Below, piece by piece: positions 1 to 9,249 of a stretch of 64,000 nt of DNA (position 1 is the first letter of the stretch; each line of letters opens with the position of its first letter). The notes beneath the pieces are model-generated. The model ran no database searches. It saw only the letters and a program-made list of their open reading frames with translations, and had not been told where the DNA came from. Source of the DNA: Pseudomonas triticifolii (lineage in GTDB: Bacteria > Pseudomonadota > Gammaproteobacteria > Pseudomonadales > Pseudomonadaceae); assembly GCF_014358015.1 (NCBI RefSeq), contig NZ_JACONV010000004.1, positions 124,001 to 188,000 on the forward strand. Reading direction: 5' to 3'. The position numbers and the translations under genes are program-made.

Positions 1-1357
1 CCGCGTCGACCTTGACCAGGCTGTTGTAGTCCATGCCGAACGAACTGGCCGAACGGGCGCGCACACGCTGGGCATCCATCTCACGCTCGAAGCCTGCTTC
101 GTCCAGCGTCAGGTTGCGCTCGCGGGCGATATCGCCGGTCAGGTCCATCGGGAAACCGTAGGTGTCGTAAAGCTTGAACACCACTTCACCCGGCACGACA
201 GAACCCTGAAGCTCAGCCAGGTCCTGCTCGAGGATTTTCAGACCTTGCTCAAGCGTCTTGGCGAACTGCTCTTCTTCAGCTTTCAGTACGCGCTCGATAT
301 GCGCCTGCTGCTGAACCAGTTCAGGAAACGCATCGCCCATCTCGGCAACCAGCGCAGCCACGATCTGATAGAAAAAGCTGCCCTTGGCGCCCAGCTTGTT
401 ACCGTGACGGCAGGCGCGACGAATGATGCGGCGCAGCACGTAGCCACGACCTTCATTGGAAGGCAGTACGCCATCGGCAATCAGGAAACCGCACGAACGA
501 ATATGGTCAGCCACGACCTTCAGCGACGCCTGGGCGTCATTGGTGCAACCGATGGCCTTCGCCGAAGCGGTCAGCAGGCTCTGGAACAGATCGATTTCAT
601 AGTTGGAGTGAACGTGTTGCAGCACCGCACTCACGCGCTCAAGGCCCATACCGGTGTCGACCGATGGCGCTGGCAGCGGGTGCAGCACGCCGTCGGCCGT
701 ACGGTTGAACTGCATGAACACGTTGTTCCAGATCTCGATGTAACGATCGCCGTCTTCTTCCGGCGAGCCTGGAGGACCGCCCCAGATTTCCGGACCGTGA
801 TCAAAGAAGATCTCGCTGCAGGGGCCGCAAGGACCGGTGTCGCCCATGGTCCAGAAGTTGTCGGACGCATAGGGCGCGCCTTTGTTGTCGCCAATGCGAA
901 CCATGCGCTCGGCAGGCACGCCGATTTCCTTGGTCCAGATGTCGTAGGCCTCATCGTCAGTGGCGTAGACCGTGACCCAGAGTTTTTCCTTGGGCAGGTT
1001 CAGCCATTTATCGGAGGTCAGAAACGTCCAGGCGTAGGTGATGGCGTCACGCTTGAAATAGTCACCGAAGCTGAAGTTGCCCAGCATTTCGAAGAAGGTG
1101 TGATGACGGGCGGTGTAGCCGACGTTTTCCAGGTCGTTGTGCTTACCACCGGCACGCACGCATTTCTGGCTGGTGACCGCTCGGGTGTAGGCACGTTTTT
1201 CCTGACCCAGGAAACAATCCTTGAACTGGTTCATACCTGCGTTAGTGAACAGCAGGGTTGGGTCATTGCCCGGAATCAAGGAGCTGGAGGCAACACGTGT
1301 GTGGCCCTGCTCTTCGAAGAAGCCAAGGAAGGCTTCACGGATTTCTGCGCTTTTCAT
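1..1357 (-). CDS. alaS: Alanyl-tRNA synthetase, 5' part (runs off the left edge)
   Basis: Class II aminoacyl-tRNA synthetase that charges tRNA-Ala in the cytoplasm. About 452 residues are present; the remaining 3' part, including the editing domain, lies outside the window. The start ATG at 1357 follows GGAAG on the minus strand and gives [19 protein letters not shown], the usual AlaS N-terminus. Class II motif 2 is visible as [17 protein letters not shown] (about residues 85-101) and motif 3 as [12 protein letters not shown] (about 235-246). Its position downstream of no other leftward gene suggests its own promoter in the 144-bp gap to ltaE. The identification is secure; only completeness is limited by the window. 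Confidence 0.97.
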   Translation of the reverse strand, partial: MKSAEIREAFLGFFEEQGHTRVASSSLIPGNDPTLLFTNAGMNQFKDCFLGQEKRAYTRAVTSQKCVRAGGKHNDLENVGYTARHHTFFEMLGNFSFGDYFKRDAITYAWTFLTSDKWLNLPKEKLWVTVYATDDEAYDIWTKEIGVPAERMVRIGDNKGAPYASDNFWTMGDTGPCGPCSEIFFDHGPEIWGGPPGSPEEDGDRYIEIWNNVFMQFNRTADGVLHPLPAPSVDTGMGLERVSAVLQHVHSNYEIDLFQSLLTASAKAIGCTNDAQASLKVVADHIRSCGFLIADGVLPSNEGRGYVLRRIIRRACRHGNKLGAKGSFFYQIVAALVAEMGDAFPELVQQQAHIERVLKAEEEQFAKTLEQGLKILEQDLAELQGSVVPGEVVFKLYDTYGFPMDLTGDIARERNLTLDEAGFEREMDAQRVRARSASSFGMDYNSLVKVDA

Positions 1358-1501
1358 AGGTTCTTCCACGGAGACTGCGGCCAGAGGCAAGTGCAAAACG
1401 TCAGATGACGTAGCGACGGCAAAGGGCCGCATTATATAGGCGTTGCGCCCTCGGTACAGTGTGTTTGTACGATAGAAACAAGTAACTGGACTATTGGCAC
1501 G

Positions 1502-2506
1502 TCATTGACGTGTGAACTCGGCAAATGCACTGATCACTTCCTCGACCTGTGCTCGGGAAACGTTCAGGTGCAACACCATCCGCAAACGCGGGGCTGCCAC
1601 GAGTTGAATGCCGCGCGCGGCACAGAATGCCTTAAGCGATCCGGCGCGCTCACCAACAGCCACGTACACCATATTGGTCTGCACCGGCTCTACACCATAG
1701 CCCAGCGCTGCCAGCCCTTCAGCCAGAAACGCTGCATTGGCGTGATCCTGAGTCAGTCGCTCGACCTGATGATCCAGCGCATACAGCCCGGCGGCTGCCA
1801 GACTACCGGCCTGACGCATACCGCCGCCGACCATCTTGCGCAAACGACGCGCCTTGGCGATCAGTTCATGGGAGCCGCAGAGTACCGAACCCACCGGCGC
1901 GCCCAGCCCTTTGGACAGGCAGATGGAAACGGAATCGAAATAACCCGCGATCTCCCGCGCATCGACGCCGAGCTTTACCGCCGCGTTGTACAACCGCGCG
2001 CCGTCCAGGTGCAGGGCCAGGCCTTTTTCCAGCGTCAGGGCTCGCGCGGCGGCCAGGTAGGACAGCGGCAGCACCTTACCCTGCATCGTGTTTTCCAGCG
2101 CCAGCAGACGAGTGCGGGCGAAGTGAAAGTCATCGGCCTTGATTGCGTCGCTCACCTGTTGCAAGTCCAGCGAGCCGTCGGGCTGAACGTCCAGCGGTTG
2201 CGGCTGAATCGAGCCGAGCACCGCCGCACCTCCGCCCTCGTATTTATAGGTGTGCGCCTGCTGGCCAACGATGTATTCATCGCCCCGCTCACAGTGAGCC
2301 ATCAACGCGAGCAGGTTGCTCATAGTGCCGGACGGCACGAACAGCGCAGCGGCGAAGCCCAGGCGCTCGGCCAGAGTAGCTTCGAGCAGGTTGACGGTCG
2401 GGTCTTCTCCATACACGTCATCGCCGACGGGTGCTCGCGCCATGGCATCGAGCATGCCAGCCGTTGGCAGTGTCACTGTGTCGCTGCGCAGATCGATGAC
2501 CGTCAC
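1502..2506 (-). CDS. ltaE: Low-specificity L-threonine aldolase
   Basis: PLP enzyme that splits L-threonine or L-allo-threonine into glycine and acetaldehyde. The 334-residue product has the family's usual length. It opens with [12 protein letters not shown], typical of the beta-eliminating lyase/threonine aldolase family, and has the PLP-lysine motif [16 protein letters not shown] near residue 200. The start is GTG at 2506, preceded by GGGAG at a six-base spacing. It stands alone between alaS and the FMN riboswitch on the other strand. The family assignment is firm; substrate stereopreference cannot be read from sequence. Confidence 0.93.
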   Translation of the reverse strand: MTVIDLRSDTVTLPTAGMLDAMARAPVGDDVYGEDPTVNLLEATLAERLGFAAALFVPSGTMSNLLALMAHCERGDEYIVGQQAHTYKYEGGGAAVLGSIQPQPLDVQPDGSLDLQQVSDAIKADDFHFARTRLLALENTMQGKVLPLSYLAAARALTLEKGLALHLDGARLYNAAVKLGVDAREIAGYFDSVSICLSKGLGAPVGSVLCGSHELIAKARRLRKMVGGGMRQAGSLAAAGLYALDHQVERLTQDHANAAFLAEGLAALGYGVEPVQTNMVYVAVGERAGSLKAFCAARGIQLVAAPRLRMVLHLNVSRAQVEEVISAFAEFTRQ

Positions 2507-2715
2507 GAAAAACTCCCTGAATTCGAGGAACGATTAAGCAACCCTGTGGCTGCAACAAGGCATTACTAAGGCCGTGGCACATGATAATCAAGCCCTGTCG
2601 CCCTCGATACTCCACTGCTTTATACGAAAAAGGTAGGTTCACCGTACGAAAGTGTCCATGCATGACCCAAAGAACTGTGATAAAAATCCCGCGCCGGCCA
2701 CGAGATGTGTCGGCA

Positions 2716-2882
2716 ACGTTCTCAGGGCGGGGCGTAATTCCCCACCGGCGGTAATGATGCGCAATGCGTCTAGCCCGCGAGCGCTTGAGGGCTGGCAGCC
2801 TTGGCTGACGACCCGCAAGGTCAGCAGACCCGGTGTGATTCCGGGGCCGACGGTCATAGTCCGGATGAAGAGAGAGCGGGAG
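2716..2882 (+). promoter_or_regulatory. FMN riboswitch (RFN element) upstream of ribH
   Basis: The stretch holds the conserved blocks of the RFN aptamer in order. These are CTCAGGGCGGGGCGTAATTC near 2721, CCCACCGGCGGTAATG, a variable arm around AGCCCGCGAGCGC, GACCCGGTGTGATTCCGGGG near 2828, GACGGTCATAGTCCGGATGA, and a closing GAGAGAGCGGG at 2870-2880. FMN riboswitches bind flavin mononucleotide and reduce expression of flavin synthesis or transport genes. The leader ends about 125 bases before the GTG start of the lumazine synthase gene on the same strand. A run of six Ts near 2980 could belong to an expression platform, but I did not fold it. Confidence 0.93.
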
Positions 2883-3007
2883 TGGCGTCTACAAGAACGT
2901 CTGCAAAACCCCATCTTGAACGACTCGGTTCAAGAGGTTTTCCTACGCGACTAGAATCCCTTTCGATCCAAATGCCCTGTTTTTTCTATAAACAGGAGTC
3001 AGAACAC

Positions 3008-3520
3008 GTGCAACCCACTGCAATCGACAGCAAAAGCAAAAGTCATCCAAACGAGCGCGTTGCGTTTATCCAGGCCTGCTGGCACAAAGAGATCGTCGAT
3101 CAGAGCCGTAAAGGTTTTGTCGCCGAAATGGCCCACCACGGCTACGCCGAGAGCGACATCGACTTCTTTGAAGTAGGTGGCGCATTCGAAATCCCGCTGC
3201 ACGCCAAACTGCTGGCCAATTCAGGCCGTTACGCCGGTATCGTCGGCGCTGCACTGGTGGTGGACGGTGGCATCTATCGCCACGAGTTCGTTGCGCAGTC
3301 GGTGGTCAGCGCATTGATGCAGGTCCAGCTGGAAACCGAAGTGCCGGTATTCTCCGTGGTGCTGACGCCGCATCACTTCCATGCTGGTGAAGAGCATCAG
3401 AAGTTCTTCTTCGATCACTTCGTGCACAAAGGCGAAGAAGCGGCCAAGACGTGTGCCGACACCCTTAACAAGGTGCGCGCTCTGCGTCGTCACGAGCTTC
3501 AGCAGAAAGCTGCTCGCTGA
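3008..3520 (+). CDS. ribH: 6,7-dimethyl-8-ribityllumazine synthase, type II
   Basis: Condenses 5-amino-6-ribitylamino-uracil with dihydroxybutanone phosphate in the penultimate step of riboflavin synthesis. The 170-residue product resembles the decameric RibH2 class rather than the icosahedral class. It has RVAFIQACWHKEIVDQSRKG near the N-terminus, FEVGGAFEIPLHAKLLA, the region DGGIYRHEFVAQ where the usual GDT motif is altered, and VLTPHHFHAGEEHQKFF. The start is GTG at 3008 behind AGGAG (2994-2998); an upstream extension has no ribosome site. It is the only gene behind the FMN riboswitch, so flavin feedback probably acts on this single step. The canonical rib operon is not in the window. Confidence 0.93.
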   Translation: MQPTAIDSKSKSHPNERVAFIQACWHKEIVDQSRKGFVAEMAHHGYAESDIDFFEVGGAFEIPLHAKLLANSGRYAGIVGAALVVDGGIYRHEFVAQSVVSALMQVQLETEVPVFSVVLTPHHFHAGEEHQKFFFDHFVHKGEEAAKTCADTLNKVRALRRHELQQKAAR

Positions 3521-3577
3521 CCCGGTGAGGATGAGGCTGCACTGACTGCCCTGCGCATCAGATGCGGCCTCGTTCGA

Positions 3578-3991
3578 TCAGAAGTCCACTTTCCCCCGCC
3601 CTGCCTTTATCGAACCCCGCTTGCTCTTGGACTCCAGTCTGCGAGTCTTTGAACCCAGGGTTGGCCGCGTCGGCCTGCGCTTTTTCTCGACCTTCGCGGC
3701 ATTGACGATCAACTCGCTCAGCCTCAATAACGCATCGGCCCGGTTCTGCTCCTGCGTACGGTACTGTTGCGCCTTGATCACGATCACCCCATCACTGGTA
3801 ATCCGACTGTCGCTCAGCGCCAGCAACCGCTCTTTATAGAAAGGCGGCAACGACGATGCGTGAATGTCGAAACGCAAATGCATGGCACTGGAGACCTTGT
3901 TGACGTTCTGCCCACCCGCGCCCTGGGCACGAATGGCAGTCAACTCGATTTCGGTGTCCGGCAAATGAACGTTGTTGGAAATCACCAGCAT
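3578..3991 (-). CDS. arfB: Alternative ribosome-rescue factor / peptidyl-tRNA hydrolase ArfB (YaeJ)
   Basis: Rescues ribosomes stalled at the 3' end of non-stop mRNA by hydrolysing peptidyl-tRNA. The 137-residue product has the release-factor GGQ motif at residues 26-28 ([12 protein letters not shown]) and a basic tail rich in Lys and Arg ([16 protein letters not shown]...[12 protein letters not shown]) that in ArfB sits in the mRNA channel. I chose the ATG at 3991 ([11 protein letters not shown]), the family N-terminus; an in-frame ATG at 4009 adds six unlikely residues. It lacks the stop-codon reading domains of full release factors, which separates it from PrfA, PrfB and PrfH. Confidence 0.92.
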   Translation of the reverse strand: MLVISNNVHLPDTEIELTAIRAQGAGGQNVNKVSSAMHLRFDIHASSLPPFYKERLLALSDSRITSDGVIVIKAQQYRTQEQNRADALLRLSELIVNAAKVEKKRRPTRPTLGSKTRRLESKSKRGSIKAGRGKVDF

Positions 3992-4062
3992 GAAGACATC
4001 TACACACAATCCGAATGAACGCCAAGGATACGCCGCTCGTAGCCGCCGTGCATGGCTCGTAT

Positions 4063-4093
4063 GAAGAACCCGGCCTCATGAGCCGGGTTCTTC
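4063..4093 (-). terminator. Hairpin downstream of the aroP-like permease
   Basis: A perfect 12-bp inverted repeat, GAAGAACCCGGC (4063-4074) and GCCGGGTTCTTC (4082-4093), has a 7-base loop. It begins 12 bases past the permease stop codon and sits between that gene and arfB. There is no long U-run, so termination is inferred from the strong stem and position. Confidence 0.65.
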
Positions 4094-4105
4094 AAGGGTT
4101 TGGCA

Positions 4106-5515
4106 TTACTTGACCGAGGCGGACGCCACCATAAGATCGCGTCGATTCTTGATCCGGTAGCAGAGCCACATGGCAGCCAGCCAGACCGGTATCGCATAGA
4201 CCGATACCTGAATGCCGGGAATCATCAGCATGATGCCCAGAATGAACACCACGAACGCCAGGCACACGTAATTGCCATACGGATACCACAGGGCCTTGAA
4301 CAGCGGGACCTGTTGCGTGCGGTTCAGGTGTTGACGGAATTTCAGGTGCGAGTAACTGATCATTGCCCAGTTGATGACCAGCGTGGCCACCACCAGCGAC
4401 ATCAGCAACTCCAGCGCATGCTGCGGAACGAAGTAGTTGAGCAACACCGCCACCAGCGTCACCGCCGCCGAGGCGAAGATCGCCTTGACCGGCACACCGC
4501 GTTTGTCCACCTGTGCAAGCCCTTTGGGCGCGTCGCCCTGCTCGGCCATGCCGACCAGCATGCGGCTGTTGCAGTAGGTGCCGCTGTTGTAGACCGATAA
4601 CGCCGCAGTCAAAACAACGAAATTGAGAATGTGCGCAGCGGTGTCACTGCCCAGCATCGAGAACACCTGTACGAACGGGCTGCCGCTGTAGGAATCGCCC
4701 GAGGCATTAAGACTGGTCAGCAGACTATCCCAAGGGGTGAGCGAGAGCAGCACCACCAATGCGCCGATGTAGAAAATCAGAATGCGGTAGATGACCTGAT
4801 TGATGGCTTTCGGAATAACCGTCTTCGGCTGTTCTGCCTCAGCCGCGGTAAAGCCAAGCATTTCCAGACCACCAAATGAAAACATGATGATCGCCAGCGC
4901 CATCACCAGACCGCTGACCCCATTGGGGAAGAATCCGCCGTGCTCCCAGAGGTTGCTGACCGACGCCTGCGGTCCGCCGCTGCCACTGACCAGCATGTAG
5001 CTGCCCAGCGCAATCATGCCGATGATCGCAACCACCTTGATGATCGCAAACCAGAACTCGGTCTCGCCGAACACTTTGACGTTGGCCAGGTTGATGACGT
5101 TGATGAGCACGAAGAAGGCTGCAGCCGAGACCCAGCTCGGAATATCGGGCAACCAGTAATGGATGTATTTGCCGACGGCCGTCAGTTCCGACATGCCGAC
5201 CAGAATGTACAGCAACCAGCAGTTCCAACCGGACAGGAAACCGGCAAAGCCGCCCCAGTAGTTGTGCGCGAAATGGCTGAACGACCCGGCCACCGGCTCT
5301 TCGACGATCATTTCGCCCAACTGGCGCATGATCATGAAGGCGATGAAGCCGCAGATTGCGTAACCGAGAATCATCGACGGCCCGGCCGATTTCAACACAC
5401 CAGCCGAGCCCAGGAACAGGCCCGTTCCAATAGCGCCGCCAAGGGCGATCAGCTGGATGTGCCGATTCTTCAGACCACGCTTCAACTCGCCAGACGCTGA
5501 GTTTTGTTCACTCAT
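4106..5515 (-). CDS. aroP: Aromatic amino acid permease, AroP family
   Basis: Proton-coupled importer of the amino acid/polyamine/organocation superfamily in the inner membrane. The 469-residue product has about twelve hydrophobic segments. It matches remembered E. coli AroP along its length, for example LKRGLKNRHIQLIALGGAIG at the N-terminus, EPVAGSFSHFA, NLANVKVFGETEFWFAIIK and VDKRGVPVKAIFAS. The closeness to AroP is greater than to GABA, proline or lysine permeases, so aromatic amino acids are the likely substrates, though related D-alanine/phenylalanine carriers are possible. The start is ATG at 5515; the codon before it is TTG. AGGTGG lies upstream. It is monocistronic with a hairpin at 4063-4093. 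Confidence 0.87.
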   Translation of the reverse strand: MSEQNSASGELKRGLKNRHIQLIALGGAIGTGLFLGSAGVLKSAGPSMILGYAICGFIAFMIMRQLGEMIVEEPVAGSFSHFAHNYWGGFAGFLSGWNCWLLYILVGMSELTAVGKYIHYWLPDIPSWVSAAAFFVLINVINLANVKVFGETEFWFAIIKVVAIIGMIALGSYMLVSGSGGPQASVSNLWEHGGFFPNGVSGLVMALAIIMFSFGGLEMLGFTAAEAEQPKTVIPKAINQVIYRILIFYIGALVVLLSLTPWDSLLTSLNASGDSYSGSPFVQVFSMLGSDTAAHILNFVVLTAALSVYNSGTYCNSRMLVGMAEQGDAPKGLAQVDKRGVPVKAIFASAAVTLVAVLLNYFVPQHALELLMSLVVATLVINWAMISYSHLKFRQHLNRTQQVPLFKALWYPYGNYVCLAFVVFILGIMLMIPGIQVSVYAIPVWLAAMWLCYRIKNRRDLMVASASVK

Positions 5516-5747
5516 CAAAAGCCACCTGATTGTTCTTGTTCTGTGACGGATAGGACCCGTTGCGCTCGTGACGCAACGGAATGCAGCGCTCAGAACGGGT
5601 AGCCCCGAGCGTTTTCAAACAACAGTGATTCACAGAAAAAAGCGCGGCATTGTACACCGGCCTCCACATCGGGGTTTAAAAGAGACGAGCAGACGTGACG
5701 GGCTGTTTACTCAACCCTGACGCAGGATGAAAAACATCCGTAAACAG

Positions 5748-5775
5748 AAACGCCAGCCGCAAGGGGCTGGCGTTT
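5748..5775 (-). terminator. Terminator after rluB
   Basis: Perfect 11-bp stem AAACGCCAGCC / GGCTGGCGTTT (5748-5758, 5765-5775) with a GCAAGG loop, followed on the minus strand by a T-rich stretch (TTTCTGTTTA). It lies 35 bases after the rluB stop and closes the leftward rluB-scp cluster. Confidence 0.8.
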
Positions 5776-5809
5776 CCGTTTATTCACACACGCTGCTCAC
5801 ACGCCACGC

Positions 5810-7039
5810 TTACTGTGGCTTGCGACGACCGAAGCCTGGGCGTTGGCCCGAGCCTGCTGGCGGACCACGACGCTTACCTGACGGCGCGTCATCGTCAACC
5901 AGCTTGATGCCGGCACGCTTGGGCGCTGGCTTGGCCGGGCGCTTGTTCATGTCGCTCGGACGCTCGGCTACCGGAGTACCACGGCTGTTATCAGCCGGAC
6001 GCGGCGAACGCGAACCTGGCTTGCCGGAATCCTTGCGCGGTGAAGGACGCTGGGTCGAATCGCCACGCGGACGATCACGGTCGCTGCCGGTGATCTGCGG
6101 TTGACGCTGCGAACGTTCGCTGGACGTTGATGCGCCAGCGCCAGCGGCAGGACGCAAGGTACGCACGCGCTCGCCTTTGCCCAGCGGGCGGGACGATTGA
6201 CGCTGCAGACGCTCCAGTTTTTCCTTGGTCTTGGCGTTCATCTGCGGCTGGGCCACAGGTGTCAGGCCGACTTCAGCAGCCAGAATGTCGACTTCGTACT
6301 GGCTCATTTCACGCCAGCGGCCCATCGGCAGGTCGGAGTTCAGGAACACCGGCCCGTAACGCACGCGCTTCAGGCGGCTGACCACCAGACCCTGGGATTC
6401 CCAGAGGCGACGCACTTCGCGGTTACGGCCTTCCATCACCACGCAGTGATACCAGTGGTTGAAGCCTTCGCCGCCCGGTGCCTGCTGAATGTCGGTGAAA
6501 CGCGCAGGACCGTCTTCGAGGATCACGCCGTTTTTCAAACGCAGCAGCATGTCGTCGTCAACTTCGCCACGCACACGTACTGCGTATTCGCGGTCCATTT
6601 CGAACGACGGGTGCATCAAACGGTTGGCCAGCTCACCGTCGGTGGTGAACATCAGCAGACCGGTGGTGTTGATGTCCAGACGACCGATATTGATCCAGCG
6701 GCCTTCTTTCGGGCGCGGCAGGCGATCGAATACGGTCGGACGGCCTTCGGGGTCGTCACGGGTGCAGATCTCACCGTCCGGCTTGTTGTACATGATGACG
6801 CGGCGAACCGTTTCGGCCGCTTCTTCGCGCTTGATCACGCGACCGTCGACGCTGATGGCGTCGTGCAGGTCAACACGCTGACCAAGGGTCGCGTCCTTAC
6901 CGTTGACCTTGATACGGCCTTGGGTAATCCAGGCTTCTACGTCACGGCGTGAGCCCACGCCAATGCGCGCCAGAACCTTCTGCAGCTTTTCGCCTGCGGG
7001 TCCGATTTCCTGGCTGTCCTGCTTGTCTTTTTCACTCAT
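5810..7039 (-). CDS. rluB: 23S rRNA pseudouridine(2605) synthase with a long basic C-terminal tail
   Basis: Isomerises U2605 of 23S rRNA. In the 409-residue protein an S4 RNA-binding domain covers about residues 18-65 (EKLQKVLARIGVGSRRDVEA). The RsuA/RluB catalytic domain follows, with GRLDINTTGLLMFTTDGELA holding the catalytic Asp and GRNREVRRLWESQGLVVSRL typical of the family. From about residue 275 the protein becomes a low-complexity tail rich in Arg, Pro, Ser, Gly and Lys, which accounts for its length beyond the usual core of about 290. ATG at 7039 is the natural start. Together with scpA, scpB and yciO it forms the leftward cluster often seen in gammaproteobacteria. Confidence 0.94.
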   Translation of the reverse strand: MSEKDKQDSQEIGPAGEKLQKVLARIGVGSRRDVEAWITQGRIKVNGKDATLGQRVDLHDAISVDGRVIKREEAAETVRRVIMYNKPDGEICTRDDPEGRPTVFDRLPRPKEGRWINIGRLDINTTGLLMFTTDGELANRLMHPSFEMDREYAVRVRGEVDDDMLLRLKNGVILEDGPARFTDIQQAPGGEGFNHWYHCVVMEGRNREVRRLWESQGLVVSRLKRVRYGPVFLNSDLPMGRWREMSQYEVDILAAEVGLTPVAQPQMNAKTKEKLERLQRQSSRPLGKGERVRTLRPAAGAGASTSSERSQRQPQITGSDRDRPRGDSTQRPSPRKDSGKPGSRSPRPADNSRGTPVAERPSDMNKRPAKPAPKRAGIKLVDDDAPSGKRRGPPAGSGQRPGFGRRKPQ

Positions 7040-7223
7040 CTGGGCACCTCCCGGTGTGTCGAATCAGGGCTGGCCGAGAACCGGCGAGACCTGTGCCCTG
7101 CGCGCTGTGGATAGCCGCAAGGCGAAATACTTGAAGCCCTGGCGAAAAGGTTATCGCCGAGGGTCGGCCATCATACGCCCCTGCGGCCTTTTGCGCATCC
7201 AGGGCGCGGCGTAATTACCGGTA

Positions 7224-7415
7224 TCACTTCTTCTTTTTGCGACCACCGGTCTTGAGCTTCGCCAGCCGCTTGGCTGATTCACTCAGCACTTCGCGCTTTT
7301 CGTCCTTTTCCAGCTTCTTCCACGCCTTGATTTCCCGCTTGCTGCGACCGCATCCCAGACAAATATCGTCGTCGAATTTGCACAGGCTGATGCAGGGGTT
7401 CTTGGTTGAACTCAT
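7224..7415 (-). CDS. Small DUF1289 cysteine-motif protein
   Basis: 63-residue protein with the DUF1289 signature: PCISLCKFDDDICLGCGRSK, four cysteines spaced like a small metal or Fe-S site, then a Trp-containing helix (EIKAWKKLEKDEKREVL) and a Lys-rich end. Function is unknown for the family; a small metal-binding role is inferred only. The ATG at 7415 is the sole good start. It lies between rluB and scpB on the same strand but is separated from scpB by 205 bp containing REP repeats, so co-transcription is uncertain. Confidence 0.85.
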   Translation of the reverse strand: MSSTKNPCISLCKFDDDICLGCGRSKREIKAWKKLEKDEKREVLSESAKRLAKLKTGGRKKKK

Positions 7416-7502
7416 GGACAGCGACTCTCGAGGGAAAGGTGACAGAAGGTGTGACCGCAGGTGGAGGGATGAATTCGACGTGATGGCTGATACAGGAATG
7501 CG

Positions 7503-7602
7503 CTATGTGGGAGACGGCTTACCGGCGCTGCGATCTGACAGGCAACCGTTCAGTGCCTGACCTGACGACATCGCCGGCAAGCCGCCTCCCACCGATAGAC
7601 GA
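7503..7602. repeat. Inverted pair of REP elements (BIME-like)
   Basis: Two facing copies of the pseudomonad REP core are present. ATGTGGGAGACGGCTTACCGGCG begins near 7505 and its inverse TCGCCGGCAAGCCGCCTCCCACC ends near 7597, about 45 bases apart. They fill most of the gap between the DUF1289 gene and scpB. Such pairs can form stem-loops in RNA and are mobilised in trans by RAYT transposases; none is encoded here. Confidence 0.75.
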
Positions 7603-7620
7603 ACTTCGTACGCAAGACAG

Positions 7621-8415
7621 TCAATCAGGCTTGGGGGCTTGATCCGGATCTTGTTCATCAACCGATTCTTCATCAACCGATTCAGGTTCAGCCCGTAAAA
7701 GGTCATCAAAATCCGTCTTGAGCCCCTGCTCCATGGAGTCCAGTTCAACCAGCAGGCTGCGAAAGCTGGTTTCATCGCGCGCTGGTTCGGGCGCTTCGTC
7801 AACATCCAGGCTGGCGTCGGCTAGCGCCTGGATATGCGCAGGGACCGGAGCGTCCTCGAAGTCCAGCTCCGGCTCGGTTTCCATTTCGCGCAGGTCTGCC
7901 AGCGGCGGCAGTTCGTCCAGGCTCTTGAGGTTGAAATGGTCGAGGAAGCCCTTGGTGGTGGCGAACATCGCTGGCTTGCCCGGTACATCGCGATAGCCCA
8001 CCACGCGAATCCACTCGCGCTCCATGAGCGTCTTGACGATATGGCTGTTTACCGCGACGCCACGCACATCCTCGATCTCGCCCCGGGTAATCGGCTGACG
8101 ATAAGCGATCAGCGCCAGGGTTTCGAGCATGGCACGGGAATAGCGCTGAGGCCGCTCTTCCCACAGGCGTCCGACCCAAGGCGAAAACTTGTCACGAATC
8201 TGCAGACGATAACCGGACGCGACTTCCTTGAGCTCGAAGGCCCGGCCGTCGCAGGACTTGCGCAACAGCTCCAGCGCTTTCTTGAAGATCGGCGGCTCCG
8301 GGCGCTCGCCTTCCTCAAACAGCTCATACAGCCGATCAAGCGTTTGCGGCTTTCCGGAGGCCAGCAGAAAAGCTTCAAGCAGTGGCGCAAGTTCGCGGGG
8401 TTCGTTGAGGTTCAT
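7621..8415 (-). CDS. scpB: Segregation and condensation protein B
   Basis: Winged-helix kleisin-associated subunit (KITE family) of the SMC-ScpAB condensin. The 264-residue product begins LAPLLEAFLLASGKPQTLDRLYELFEE and carries the family core with SRAMLETLALIAYRQPITR, EIEDVRGVAVNSHIVKTLMER and FATTKGFLDHFNLKSLDELP. The last 70 or so residues are acidic and low in complexity, longer than in Firmicutes ScpB. The ATG at 8415 lies 15 bases downstream of the scpA stop, so the two are translated from one message. No smc gene is in the window. Confidence 0.93.
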   Translation of the reverse strand: MNLNEPRELAPLLEAFLLASGKPQTLDRLYELFEEGERPEPPIFKKALELLRKSCDGRAFELKEVASGYRLQIRDKFSPWVGRLWEERPQRYSRAMLETLALIAYRQPITRGEIEDVRGVAVNSHIVKTLMEREWIRVVGYRDVPGKPAMFATTKGFLDHFNLKSLDELPPLADLREMETEPELDFEDAPVPAHIQALADASLDVDEAPEPARDETSFRSLLVELDSMEQGLKTDFDDLLRAEPESVDEESVDEQDPDQAPKPD

Positions 8416-8430
8416 GGGTGTGCTCTGGCT

Positions 8431-9249
8431 CTACTCGGCTCGCGCCCTGACATGGATCGCCGCAAAGGGCTCGTTTTGGACCAGCTCGACCAGCGATTCC
8501 TTGACCAGCTCAAGCACAGCCATGAACGTGACCACCACACCAAGTCGCCCCTCCTCGGCAGTGAACAACTCGGCAAACGGCACGAAACCGCCGCCCTTTA
8601 GGCGTTCCAGCACGTCGCTCATGCGCTCGCGGGTAGACAGGGCTTCGCGGCTCACCTGATGGCTTTCGAACATGTCGCCGCGATGCAGCACTTCAGCCAT
8701 CGACATCAGCACCTCTTCAAGGCTGACATCCGGCAACAGCTTTCGCGCCCGGGCCTCAGGGGCATCCAGTTTCGGCACGATGACGTCACGCCCGACACGT
8801 TTCAGGCCATCAAGGCCCTCGGCAGCGGCCTTGAAGCGTTCGTACTCCTGCAGACGACGAATCAGCTCGGCACGCGGATCACCTTCCTCTTCTTCGATTT
8901 CCGCCGAACGCGGCAGCAACATGCGCGATTTGATCTCGGCGAGCATGGCCGCCATCACCAGGTACTCGGCCGCAAGCTCCAGGCGCACGGTTTTCATCAG
9001 CTCGACATAGCCCATGTACTGCTTGGTGATTTCCGCCACCGGGATGTCGAGGATGTCGATGTTCTGTTTGCGGATCAGGTAAAGCAGCAGGTCGAGCGGG
9101 CCTTCGAAGGCTTCGAGAAAGACTTCCAGCGCATCCGGCGGAATATAAAGGTCCAGCGGCATCTGCGTGAGCGCCTGGCCGTAGACCAGGGCAAACGGCA
9201 GCTCCTGCTGGGCATCGGCCTGACTGTCGACCGTCTCGACCACTGTCAT
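8431..9249 (-). CDS. scpA: Segregation and condensation protein A (kleisin)
   Basis: Kleisin subunit that bridges SMC heads with ScpB in chromosome organisation. 272 residues. The diagnostic N-terminal kleisin motif FEGPLDLLLYLIRKQNIDIL lies at about residues 48-67 and is followed by VAEITKQYMGYVELM and the AAEYLVMAAMLAEIKSRMLL stretch. The C-terminal winged-helix part contains FVPFAELFTAEEGRLGVVVT. Its ATG at 9249 overlaps the stop of the upstream yciO gene in a TAATG arrangement, which indicates translational coupling within a yciV-yciO-scpA-scpB unit. Confidence 0.94.
   Translation of the reverse strand: MTVVETVDSQADAQQELPFALVYGQALTQMPLDLYIPPDALEVFLEAFEGPLDLLLYLIRKQNIDILDIPVAEITKQYMGYVELMKTVRLELAAEYLVMAAMLAEIKSRMLLPRSAEIEEEEGDPRAELIRRLQEYERFKAAAEGLDGLKRVGRDVIVPKLDAPEARARKLLPDVSLEEVLMSMAEVLHRGDMFESHQVSREALSTRERMSDVLERLKGGGFVPFAELFTAEEGRLGVVVTFMAVLELVKESLVELVQNEPFAAIHVRARAE

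Noticed and set aside
245..1408. 387-codon plus-strand frame
   Set aside because: Antisense to alaS, whose class II motifs are clear on the other strand.
1505..2569. 354-codon plus-strand frame
   Set aside because: Antisense to the threonine aldolase gene; no domain signature.
2652..2954. 100-codon frame through the riboswitch
   Set aside because: It covers the conserved RFN aptamer, whose sequence is fixed by RNA structure; no ribosome site or homologue was recognised.
7503..7602. Possible CRISPR-like repeat
   Set aside because: Only an inverted pair, no regular spacing and no cas genes; it fits REP elements.
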